Positions 23,150-33,391 of a stretch of 64,000 nt of DNA are shown piece by piece. The DNA comes from Paramecium octaurelia (lineage: Eukaryota; Ciliophora; Oligohymenophorea; Peniculida; Parameciidae). The DNA lies in the NCBI GenBank assembly GCA_905182995.1, contig CAJJDP010000043.1, forward strand, positions 186,001 through 250,000. Reading direction: 5' to 3'. The notes under the pieces are model-generated. The model had not been told where the DNA came from. It did not search any database and worked only from the letters and a program-made list of their open reading frames with translations. Position 1 is the first letter of the stretch. Every line of letters begins with the position of its first letter. Position numbers and translations under genes: made by a program.

Positions 23150-24047
23150 ATGTCGAACGATAACCCAGACGGTCAACCATTGGATTTTGAGTACTATGAG
23201 ACCAATTACCCATACTTGAATGTGAAAAAGAATCTACTGAACAATACATTGTCTAAGTGGAGAAGGGCTATCGCTCCATATAACCCATTTGCTATGCAGC
23301 AAATTCCTAATTAGAAGCGTATGGGTATGGGAATTAGAAATGGGAATGGATTCTACTTTCCAGATCCTTACCCTAACAGAGTAAATTGGAGTGTCTTCTT
23401 CCCAACCCATTACGATCCTTTGAGTGAATAACACTTTGGCAATCATGGTTGGCAAACAAGAAAGTAATTAGAAATTGTGATTGCTCTAGAGATGCTCCCA
23501 TGTTTACAGCATTGGCAATTAGAGCTTAAGCACTTCCCCGAGGTTGTGTGAGATAGATCGAGTAATTTAAACGATGCTAGAGTGTGAATGGAGTGACAAA
23601 ATGTCAAGAAGAAGCTGACAATATTATATCGATTTGTCCAAAATGGGCTTTGGAAGGATTGAAGGAGAAGAAGAAGCAACTTGATAAGATCGAGGCGATC
23701 CAAACACAACAATATCGTTCTGTGTTGGAAGTGTCTCCCTATAACAAAGTATGGGCAGGTCATTGAATTAATAGGGTAGAACAGTCAAAGACGTTTCGGA
23801 CAAGACTTGGGCTGATGGACACAGAGACAAGCTGAGACCTGATACAATGTGGGCTGATGAAAGATACACCAATATTACTCAAGCAGAGATCAATGAGGCC
23901 AAGAAACGTGTTGCTGCTAGGGACAAGTCAAGTGGAAGGTAATACTATGATTTTGAGGGTTTTAGAGTGAAAGAGGCAGTTTATCCAGTACATCATCCAG
24001 ATCTTTCGAGTTCTCATCTGAGCGAAGATAAACCTCTTTATCCATGA
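23150..24047 (+). CDS. probable mitochondrial twin-cysteine (CX9C-type) protein, ~280 aa
   Basis: Starts MSNDNPDGQPLDFEYYETNY; ends at TGA 24045-24047. Two 26-bp introns (gtaattagaaattg...tctag; gtatgggcagg...aatag) bridge in-frame TGAs. Residues ~30-110 are rich in Pro/Tyr/Trp/Asn (PYNPFAMQQI, FYFPDPYPNRVNW, FFPTHYDPL). The middle has regularly spaced cysteines: C-x9-C (CVRQIEQFKRC) then C-x10-C (CQEEADNIISIC), the helix-turn-helix pattern of Mia40 substrates, followed by a charged helix (LEGLKEKKKQLDKIEAI). Such Pro/Tyr-rich CX9C proteins are common accessory subunits of respiratory complexes, so a complex I or ATP-synthase accessory role is plausible but not shown. Gln codons are unusually sparse. 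Confidence 0.72.
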
Positions 24048-24119
24048 TTTATTAATATATGCAACGGAAAATATTACATAATAAATATAATAATAATAAA
24101 ATAAATCTTAGAGGATGGT

Positions 24120-24722
24120 ATGAGTTTAATGCTTAATTAGGGTTTGCTTAATATCATTCGAAAGATTAAGAAGTCAGAAAAGGAATTAAGAATCCTTGTC
24201 TTGGGTTTGGATAATGCAGGAAAAACTACTATTTTGAAGGCATTGTCAAATGAAGATATAAATCAGATTGCTCCTACTCACGGCTTCAACATTAAAAATT
24301 TGTAACACGAAGGATTTAAACTTAATGTTTGGGATGTGGGAGGTTAGGAGGTAAATCCAAAACTACTTTATAGAAACTTCGAGAATATTGGAGCAACTTC
24401 TATGAAAATACAGATGCTTTGGTATTTGTGATTGATTCATCTGATTAAATGCGTTTGGAAGAGGGAGGCAAGGAGTTGGATAAATTGCTTGGAGAGGCTG
24501 AACTCAAGAAAGTACCTCTCTTGGTATTTGCAAATAAACAAGACTTGGTGCAAGCCCTTCCTGCTGATGAGGTTAGTATTCCATCTAATTAAGATCTCCG
24601 ATAGTTTGAAATTAAATAAAATCACCGATAGACAATGGTCTATTGTAGCATGTTCAGCCAAAACTCAAGAAGGATTGCAAGAAGGAATGGAATGGCTCAT
24701 TAAGACCGTCCAAGACAAATGA
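24120..24722 (+). CDS. ARL3: ARL3 small GTPase
   Basis: ARF-like GTPase that releases lipidated cargo from carriers inside cilia. Motifs: GLDNAGKTT (P-loop), THGFNIKNL (switch I), WDVGGQE (switch II) and NKQD, with the ARL3-typical N-terminal helix [19 protein letters not shown] and C-terminal [18 protein letters not shown]. There is no myristoylated Gly2 (MSL start), as in ARL3. Two introns: gtaaatccaaaac...atag (23 bp) directly after GGQE, and gttagtattcc...ttaag (22 bp) after LPADE. Total ~185 aa, normal for the family. FAM135 starts 23 bp downstream on the same strand. Confidence 0.94.
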
Positions 24723-24745
24723 ATATTAAATATTAAATATATTAG

Positions 24746-26681
24746 ATGAAAACATAGATCGGAGTTTTAATTCATCTTCACAAATTCACCAACATAGATC
24801 TCTCCACATAAGGGATCTATCAAATTAGAGTTTCTGTGGTATCACAATCTACCTAAATTCTCTTAGCCAGGAGCTTAGCCATACCTTATTATCAATTCCA
24901 CTCGCCAAGAAGCCATCTCAGTTAATGAGGTTGATGAAAACCACATCTGTTATCCAGAAAATATACATCATTAATATTTTTATTCTCAAGGATTTTTAAT
25001 AATATATGAGGATGAAGAAATGCTAACTAATGTTGGTTGCGCATTCCGATTAGAAGAAATTTAATTAAATTCAAATATTCAAATCCAGATGGATTTACTT
25101 TTCTTAGATATTAAGTCACTTCCAGATATACATTCTCAAAACTTCACCTAAAACGTAATACATCTACATTCGAAAATGAAACCCATATCACATGCCTCAT
25201 TCTAAGTGCCCAATCCCCATCATTACAATTAAATGTATTATCCTGTCGACTTTGATACCAACCATTTCTGTTCTGTCTAAACTCAGATCTTTACTACTCC
25301 CATTAACATATCATTCGCTAAAGGATTTGTTGAAGAATAACTCAAACTCCAATTAGATGCCTTCATTAATCAAACTATAAATGTACTCAACGAAAATAGA
25401 AATTCCCTTCTTGATTAATTATCAAAGATATAATCAGACAAAAAAATCATTCAATTATCTTACAAAGTGTAAGAGTATAATATTAAGAATCCTGATTTAA
25501 TAAAGTAGATTAATTAAGTATACTATTCTAACTTATTAGAGTTTTTATGATTTACATCACGATCTCTATGTCCTATGGTGCGAATTAATTTCTATTCTAA
25601 AAGACAACAATCTAAGTCTCCTAACCCTTTTGTAATAAGATTATTGTGAACAAATGAAACAAAGATGGATGAATTGCATTTTAAGCTATTCCTCTCAAAA
25701 TAAAAATATTTCCTCTCACGTTAATCAAGAATTAGCAAAAAACAAACGACACTCCTTAAAAAATACTGAATTTTAGAGAATTATATACACTGAAGCCATA
25801 ATTCCATTGAACTCACATCCATTTTTCTTTAGAACCACTTACTAAAGGCAAGCACTACATTAAATGTCTAATGATTTTAGGGATCACTACGTTGTTTTAC
25901 TTCATGGCTATTAAGGTACCTCATATGATATGAGATACTGGAGGGCAATTCTAAAAATTCGTTTTTAGGATTAAATAAAGTTCATATTGCCCACAAGTAA
26001 TGAATTCGTCAACAATAAATCAATTTAATAATAGGCTTAAGATGTAGCTGATGAAATCATTGACTATATCAATCATGAAAGAGTATTTGATTTCAAATTG
26101 TCTTTTGTTGGACACTCCTTAGGAGGACTTATAATCAGAGCAGCTTTGCCTTTATTAAGGCAATTTTAGATCTAAATGCACTCTTATATAAGTTTGGGCA
26201 CTCCACATTGTGGGTATGCTTCATCTAAAAGCTTTATAATTGATACAGGATTAATGATGATATAGAAATGGAATAAATGCAAAACTCTTCAGGAGCTGAG
26301 TTAAAAGGATAATAAGAATATAGGTTCAACCTATCTTTATTAATTAAGCACGTTTGAGGGATTAGAATGGTTTAATAACGTAGTTATTCTATCATCTCAC
26401 CAAGATTATTATGTACCTATTCAGTCAGCCTTAATTTAAAGCATTGAGGAAACCAATGATCCAAAGACTCTATTTTACAATCAAATGGTTTCAAATATTT
26501 AATCCAAATGCAAAAGGATAGATAGATTTGATATTGACTTTTAAATTACAAAAAAGTATATATCTTAAATATATTTAGAAAATTGGATAAGTTGATAGGA
26601 AGGGCTGCTCATATAGAATTTATAGACAACTTACTATTTGTTAAGATGTTTGTATACTTATTCGATGAGTTTTTTATCTGA
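24746..26681 (+). CDS. FAM135: FAM135-family lipase-like protein (DUF676 alpha/beta hydrolase), ~610 aa
   Basis: N-terminal FAM135 signature IGVLIHLHKFTNIDLSTQG followed by IYQIRVSV (residues ~4-32). The C-terminal half is a DUF676 serine-hydrolase domain: HYVVLLHGYQGTSYDMRYWR, nucleophile elbow FVGHSLGGLIIRAALP, then YISLGTPHCGY and HQDYYVPIQSA, with the conserved tail GRAAHIEFIDN. Introns include gtatcacaatc...cttag (28 bp) near the start and gtatatatctt...tttag (23 bp) near the end; one or two middle introns were not resolved. A Ser-His-Asp triad is plausible (Ser in GHSLGG), so hydrolase activity is possible, but substrates of FAM135 proteins are not known to me. Very tight spacing to ARL3. 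Confidence 0.9.
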
Positions 26682-26783
26682 ATTGTTAGAAATATAATTA
26701 TCCTATTTATTTATCTTATATAAATTAATTAATCATTTTACAATACTTCTATAAAAGATATTTGCATATAAAATATAATATTC

Positions 26784-28187
26784 TCAAATTTCGCTCTGAT
26801 TAAATTAAAAATGAGGTAACTCCACATCAGAATAGCATTCTTCAAGTTCCTTCTCGTAATTTTAATTTTATTTATCCTCAGGTTTTTCCAAAGAACCCAG
26901 TATTTCAAATTCATCTGGAGGTTAAGCTTAAGCAAATTGGGCTGGAAATGACTGGTTAGTCAATTTAGGTTGAGTTATTGTTACTTACTATTTGGGAATA
27001 GGCTTCTCCATTTGAGATAATTTTTCATCCAGTTTCCCTTATGCTTTTTCCACTGTAAATAACTCTTATGCTTTATCTATTACTTATTTTCTTTATTTCT
27101 AAGTTGATCCCTAAGGTTTAAAAGATGGAATAATGCCTTTCTTTTATTACTACTGTTTTTTTTCTTGTTCTGCTGTCTATTTCTCATCAAGTATAACTTC
27201 CTAGGCATCATCAACTGAGAAGTCATCAATTAGAATATCTTTAGAATTATCTTTTTGCTCTTTTACTTCTTCAAACTAAACAGCCCTTTTATTCATGTGA
27301 TCATCCTTTTGTAGTTCCTTTTAAACTTCAATTATTTCTTATGATTTATCTGTCTAAGTGATATTTATTGATTTATCCTTATATTATGAATTATCATCAA
27401 TTTGGGTATGTTCTTTAATTGAACTTTAAAAAGATTGTCTTTTAAGATTTTTAAATTTTAAGTCTTCATTTAAGAATTCTTGCTCTAAAAACGATAGTAA
27501 AATAGTAGGAGCTGTTGCTTTTAAGAAGTCATAATGGTAGTATTCTTGATATGGCACATTTCCATCAGGTCTGGGTTACCATTGAATTAGAAATAATCCA
27601 TTTTCTAGTGTAATAGACTTGATTTTGTCTCCTTGATCAGATTTCAATGAAAGTAAGGTTTAATTTTGGACTTATTATTATTTAATTAAATATTTCTCAT
27701 TCTAATGTAAATTATTATGTTATTAAATTTGTTATTGTTATTAAACCTGTAATTATTAATATTATGCTGATTGAGGTAGTGGTAAAATTTGATTGTTGTT
27801 GACCTTGTTATTTTTTTCAGTTTGTTTATCTATTTTTTTTTGCCTTTTAAAAATTGGATAATTTTCATCTGATGGAATGGTTGGCAATTTAGCATGATTC
27901 TCAAAATTCTACATCTTATTATTATTTTCCCTCATCTTCTATAAAGTCATTTGATCGAATCTGCTACCACAGACAGAAAAATAATTATAGTCTTCTATCA
28001 ATTCCTAATAATTCTCTTTCATGTATTTTTCTGTTTCTTGCTTTTATTCATTATTGCTGTACTCAACCAGATATCTAACACCACCCGCATTAGAAACAAT
28101 TTTTTTTAAGATTTTCATCGGTTTAATGTCTGAATCATCTTAAGGGTCGATTAAAATCAATTCACAATCGTTTTTCTTCTGGGACAT
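26784..28187 (-). CDS. protein with two chromo-shadow-like segments, ~465 aa
   Basis: A single intronless frame from MSQKKNDCELILIDPQDDSD to TGA 26784-26786. Two segments resemble chromo-shadow domains of HP1-type proteins: residues ~20-70 (KPMKILKKIVSNAGGVRYLV, then YQELIEDYNYF) and ~190-245 (GDKIKSITLENGLFLIQW, YYHYDFLKATAP, LLSFLEQEF). Each has the beta-strand core followed by the helix with an aromatic-acidic end. Between and after them the chain is Gln/Lys/Glu-rich and probably disordered (QQQ runs, SQKQRK). The last ~60 residues are acidic. Ciliates use HP1-like proteins in heterochromatin and DNA elimination, but the match here rests on pattern only. Absence of introns in 1.4 kb is unusual among its neighbours. 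Confidence 0.6.
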
Positions 28188-28543
28188 TTATTTAATATTT
28201 TCACATGAAATTATAAATATTATTAATATATATTCATAAAATCCTTGTTTTGTTTATCAGATAAGATTTCAATATGATTATCTCCATATTATATCTTCTC
28301 ACTTACACTTTAAATATTCAATAATACAAACAACTATTTTATGATTGTGTTCTTACAATATTAAAATATATTAATACTTATAGATAAAATAGATTCTAAA
28401 GGAATATATTTTTGAGGTATTTACACACAAAAAGTATCAAAAATAAAATGAGTATAAAGTAGAATTATAGAATGAATGATTGTTTTTTAATCTTGGTTAA
28501 TACAAATAATTAATTATATAATTTGAATTTTAAATTAAACGAA
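28188..28543. other. AT-rich divergent intergenic region
   Basis: Separates the starts of the chromo-like gene (minus) and POC1 (plus). No ORF or RNA gene seen. Confidence 0.5.
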
Positions 28544-29978
28544 ATGTAAGACGACCCAACATTATTTACAACTCTAAAAGGACACAAAGATACGATAACA
28601 GCATTGTCATTTCATCCTGGATTGTATATCAATAATTATATAGTAGAAAATCAATTGCATCAAGTGCCAATGATGGTGTAGTGTCTGTGTGGTAATTGAA
28701 ATAACCAAGGAAGGTCTATAGATTTATGGGTCATAAAGGATAAGTAAGTGATGTTCAATTCTCTCCAAATGGTCTATTGATTGCATCTTGTGCTAAAGAC
28801 GAGACTATACGACTTTGGAATAATACAGTTGAAGGAAGTTCAGTTTCAATAAAGGCACATTCAGCTCCAGTCAGAAGTGTTCAATTTTCTTGTGATGGTT
28901 AATTATTGGTGAGTTCAAGTGATGATAAATCTGTCAAAGTTTGGAGTGTGAATGATCGTAAATTTCAATATGGATTCCAGCATACAAATTGGGTTAGAAG
29001 TGCTGTGTTTTCATAAGATGTTAGATTGATAGCATCAGGTGGTGACGATAGAGCAGTTATTATTTGGGATTGTGATTCAAAAAAAGAAGCTTAAAGATAT
29101 AATGAACACATTGGAGTAGTCTATAAGGTTCAATTCTCACCAGATTCAACAATATTAGGATCATGTTCTCATGATAAGAAATTGAAATTGTTTGATGTCA
29201 GATCAAAGAGAGTTATCTAACATTATGATGCTCATGCAGATTCAGTCTTGGATTTGAAATTTCATCCATCTGGATAGTTTGCTATGACATCTGGAGCTGA
29301 CAGCAAGGTCAAAGTATGGGATCTTAGAATGGGGAAATTGGCATATACACTTTATGGTCATAATGGTCAAGCTACTACTTGTGCATTTTCTAATCATGGA
29401 GATTATTTTGCTACTGGAGGATCTGATAGTATGATTTTAGTTTGGAATACTAATTGGGTTTGCAGTGGTCAGGAATCCTTGGATGAAAAGCCAAAGTAAG
29501 TAAAATCTAAACCCATTCAACAGACATCATCATAGGGATAACAACAATCATCATAACAGAAAGAAAATGTTTAATAAACTAATAGTCAATTACCTAAATA
29601 GAAGGAAACTGTTCTATATTCAAATGCAGACAATAGTTTACATAAGAAGAGCGAATTCAATTAAAGTGTATAGTTATAAAAAGAGGATGTTCCAGCTGAA
29701 GTTATCACTTAATTAGACAATATCAGCGGTTAATTGGAATTAATTACAAGGTTCTAATCTCATTTAAGTTTAGGACTTTATAAGCCCTTGAGTAGAGAGT
29801 TTCCAATAATGAATAACAAATTTGTAGACTCAATCTTGCTTTGACTAGGGATTTTGAAAGAAGTGAACAAATTCAAAATTAAATCTATGATTTAAAACCC
29901 TTGGAAGAACAAGTTTAGGATTAGGATGAAGAAGAAAATATCAATTATATCAAATTTCATCGTGCAGCTAACAATTGA
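28544..29978 (+). CDS. POC1: POC1 centriole/basal-body WD40 protein, ~460 aa
   Basis: POC1 stabilises centriole and basal-body triplets. Seven WD40 repeats fill residues ~1-300: TLKGHKDTITALSFHPG, VYRFMGHKGQVSDVQFSPNG, AHSAPVRSVQFSCDGQ, QHTNWVRSAVFSQD, YNEHIGVVYKVQFSPD, YDAHADSVLDLKFHPSG, YGHNGQATTCAFSNHGDYF. The order and the NWVR / GPATT-like repeats match POC1. A 20-bp intron lies in repeat 1 (gtatatcaat...atatag) and a 23-bp intron near the C terminus (gttctaatctc...tttag). A Gln-rich disordered linker leads to the C-terminal POC1 coiled coil (TQLDNISGQLELITR...LEQRVSNNEQQICRLN). Ends at TGA 29976-29978. Confidence 0.95.
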
Positions 29979-30016
29979 TTTAATTTAATTTTAAATATAT
30001 AATAATTTATTTTAAT

Positions 30017-30982
30017 ATGTCTATTTGGCAACAGAAATGCGCTCTGGATTTTCACATCTAAGTATATAATATTTAATGAAGTAATAAATCAAATTAGATG
30101 CATTAGAAGAACTATAGTAGGAATACAAAAACTATGAAAGACGAATTTCAAAATAAAATTAAAAGTATGATTAAAGAAAGAGATATAAAAATAAGAGAAA
30201 GAAAAACCGTAGTAGCAGTAGTAGCAGTAGTAGTAGTTCATCATCCAGCAGTCCAAGATTTTAGTCAATTACCAGTTCAAGTGAATCTGATAGTTTACTT
30301 TCTTTACCTTCTGATTCTAAATAAAAAAAAAAACATGAAAAATTTTAGACTAAAATCTTAGATTTTGTTTTTGATATTAATCCTCCTAGAAGAGATTATT
30401 TAATAGAATATGAATTGAATGGACAGAAAAAAATGACTTCAATGAGAAATTTAAATGAAAAAATATCTAAACTAAATATCTAGTCAAAATAAATATAAAA
30501 TGATGACGAGAAAAATGAACCCAACGATGACAACTTGAAGTAATCAATAATCAAAATACTTGTAGATAGGATTTAAAGGATGAATTGGAACTTGGAGTGA
30601 ATCGATATTATCAATATAACCCTTTTGAATACTGCTTTAGATGTAAGTAATCAGGACATCAGGAAAGATAATGCACTGAATAATAAACCATCTAATGCAA
30701 TTATTGTTTAAGTCAAAAACATGTTGGAGATATCTGTTCTAATGTTTCTTGTTTTAGATGCAATTAAATTGGACACAGAAAAAATGATTGCAAGGTAACT
30801 TCATTTGTTAACCTATCTAGACATAATTAAAATTATAATAATGCATAAACTGTGGTAAGAATAGTCATAAGGAGTCAGAATGTGGCATGTTAACTCAACA
30901 AATACACAAATTAAAGGATTAGATCGAATGCTTCGTTTGTAGATTGTATGGCCACATAAATTGCTAAAATAACATTATTTGA
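30017..30982 (+). CDS. CCHC zinc-knuckle protein, possibly AIR1/ZCCHC7-like, ~290 aa
   Basis: Starts MSIWQQKCALDF. After a 20-bp intron comes a coiled, basic N-terminal half with a Ser run (~14 residues encoded by AGT/AGC/TCA/TCC, near 30210-30250). The C-terminal half has CCHC knuckles of C-x2-C-x4-H-x4-C: CFRCKQSGHQERQC, CNYCLSQKHVGDIC, CFRCNQIGHRKNDC, CINCGKNSHKESEC, and a fifth, shortened one (CFVCRLYGHINC). Introns of 26 bp each (gtaatcaata...ttgtag; gtaacttcatt...tctag) restore the frame. Serial knuckles bind single-stranded RNA; AIR proteins do so in the TRAMP nuclear exosome adaptor. That assignment is inference from arrangement. Ends at TGA 30980-30982. Confidence 0.78.
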
Positions 30983-31730
30983 TTTATAGTTTTGAAAGTT
31001 TCTATAATATTTCATCATCCTATTGTTTCTCAAATTTTAATAACTTCATTATTTTTGTTAATAATTTTATGCTGTTCATTAAAAATTATTGGTTTATGCT
31101 TATTTATAATTATTTACAAAATTGAATTAATAATCAAAAAGTTTGTTAAAATCTCAATTTACAGAATTACTATCTTTGTTTTTATAAAGACATCATCAAA
31201 TATTGATTTGTGATATGTCATTGAATATTAGCTTTAAAAGCTAAAAAAATAATTTAAATTCTCAATAATAAAATTAAAAAAACAAATTATTTACAAATCT
31301 TCTTAAATGGTTCTTTTAACGAAATCAGATATTATTAGAAAATGTATATTATGAGTTAAATATTTTTTTAGAAATTCACAAAAAATCTGACCAGGGGAGT
31401 AAGTAGAAGAAAAGGGTTGATGGTAATAACAAATATAAATATAATAAATATGAGAAAATATAGCAATATAAAACCAATCATTCTCCTCATAATACAAATT
31501 AATATCTCCTTAGTAAATTTATTGAGCAGCCGTCTACATCTTTGTCTGCTCCCGAAAGTATACTTGATATCTTGTTATTTTCAATGCCTTGAAAAGGAAA
31601 CCCATGTTTGAGTGGAATTTTTATATATATATTTTTAATAAGTCAGTTCAACCATTAACAGGGGAAGTCGAGTTGCTTCTCTTGATCTATCGAAATTTCA
31701 TGATCACATTTAAAGATTGAAATCAAAATA
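30983..31730. other. no gene recognised
   Basis: AT-rich region with short hydrophobic ORFs on both strands (e.g. 30992-31213 +, 31303-31497 -) whose composition is that of translated AT-rich DNA rather than of protein. Low confidence that anything is encoded. Confidence 0.45.
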
Positions 31731-32309
31731 ATGAATGCCTTCAATCGTCATAAATTAACAACAATCATAATTTTTCATCGCATTTCTAGAATACAAACTA
31801 ACATTCTAAAACCTAATCGGACCTTCATGCTAGAGATATGTGCATCCAAGATTCACACTGAAATTAGATTAAAGCACCAATCTAAATTGAAAATTACAAT
31901 TAAAATATAACTCTTGGAATCCCGCGTTCATTATTTCTTAAACTCAGTGATTAATGCAGTTCTTTTATCTTTGTAAATGCATGTATTGAGAAAGCCTCAA
32001 GTTATCATTGTAGGTTCTTATTAATTCTTTAACAATGTTTGGATATTATTAAGGTTAACAACTTGCCTGACTACAATAAATGGCTAAATTTCAAAGATTT
32101 AGGCTCTTTAAGTTGATCCTTCTGTTTCAAGGATTCTAAGAAATGAATTGATTTAAGAAATAATTAATTTGTATTAATTTAGACATTTTTTTGTTTTCTT
32201 AGCTTTCTTTTAATAAAAACCTATGAATATCAGAGAGAATTTGAATATATTCATTTGGGTATGCATTTATAATAATACTTAATAATTATTATGTATGTTA
32301 TTGGAGTGA
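31731..32309 (+). CDS. uncertain ORF, 192 codons without TGA
   Basis: Begins MNAFNRHKLTTIIIFHRISR and stays open to TGA 32307-32309. Several GT...AG pairs of intron size lie inside, so the real structure may be spliced (e.g. gtaaatgcatg...aaag, 22 bp). The part around residues 55-110 (KLKITIKIQLLESRVHYFLN) could be a small alpha/beta domain, but no family is recognised. Ile/Leu content is high and Glu/Asp content low compared with neighbours, which counts against it. Confidence 0.35.
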
Positions 32310-32394
32310 TTTTATGTTTTTGATATTAGAATGGTTTTGAGTATGGAGTTGTATTAGTTGAAGATATTGATAGTATATAAGTTATTAATTAAAT

Positions 32395-33379
32395 ATGAAT
32401 TATAATTATTATCGAACACAATTCGACAATTAGAATGTGATTCATTCGAATTCGTAGTCGGTTGGCAAGTTAAAGAAGGGAATTGTCTTTCAAAATTACC
32501 CTTTTAATCCAGTATAGAGTTATAACTCCAATATGCAAGTGCGTCCATTTACTTCTCAAACTCAGCCTATCAAAAAGCCTTCAACGGCTCAAGTAATTAA
32601 AATGAAATAGGAAATAGTCTATTCGTCATGTTCCAAGAGCTGCTACTTCATAAACTCAAAGACAACCAAATATGCTGTTTTCTGAGTAATTAAATAACAC
32701 TGAAATGGAGACCAAGCAAAGTAAACGATATATGAAAATATACTTCCTTAAAAGTAATGCCCCCTTATAATCACTTTAGCCAATTATCGTACTATTCTTC
32801 ATAATGTCATGAATAACAAGCTCAAAGCTTTACCACCAGGGGACAGAAGAAGACTGTCGGTTCTTAATATTGTGTAAGACAAATTCAAAGAACTTACAAT
32901 TTAAGAAATCAATTTGCTTATATGTTAACATGCAGTTTCTGAGAAGTTTTACATTTATTTTTCAGGTTCATATTAATTTATTAAATCTAGATTCTGAGTG
33001 GATTCCTTGCAGCAAATGTTGTTAAACTCCCATATATTTAGTACTCACTCCATAAGCTTAAAAAACCGATATATTTTGTAGCTAATGTTCTCGAAATCTT
33101 ACAAATCCTCCAAGATCTGCTGTCTAAAGCAATACCGTTTTACCAAAATACTCTTTTACTCAATATGGACATTCGTTACAAGAATAGAAGGAGAGATAAA
33201 AGGTGAGTAGAATGATTATTTCTGGAAAGTATAGAAAGATGAATCTAAAAGAAGTTTATAATGAAGTGTAGGAACCAGTTTAACCGGAAGAGTCATATAA
33301 TTTAGAGTTTCCTGTAAAAGAAAAATAATAAGAAAGCACAATTTTAGAATTAAAAGACTTAATTAATGAATTATTCTGA
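32395..33379 (+). CDS. hypothetical protein with a four-cysteine zinc-ribbon-like motif, ~300 aa
   Basis: Starts MNYNYYRTQFDNQNVIHSNS and ends at TGA 33377-33379. Three introns (25 bp gtaattaaaatg...aatag; 32 bp gtactattcttc...acaag; 31 bp gtttctgagaag...ttcag) remove in-frame TGAs. The N-terminal half is disordered (Asn/Ser/Gln/Pro-rich). The C-terminal part has CSKCC and CSQCS separated by ~25 residues (LDSEWIPCSKCCQTPIYLV; DIFCSQCSRNLTN), a possible treble-clef or zinc ribbon. It ends with a Glu/Gln-rich helix (STILELKDLINELF). No family identified. The stop lies 12 bp from the convergent stop of the TPPP-like gene. Confidence 0.7.
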
Positions 33380-33391
33380 AAATAAATAACA

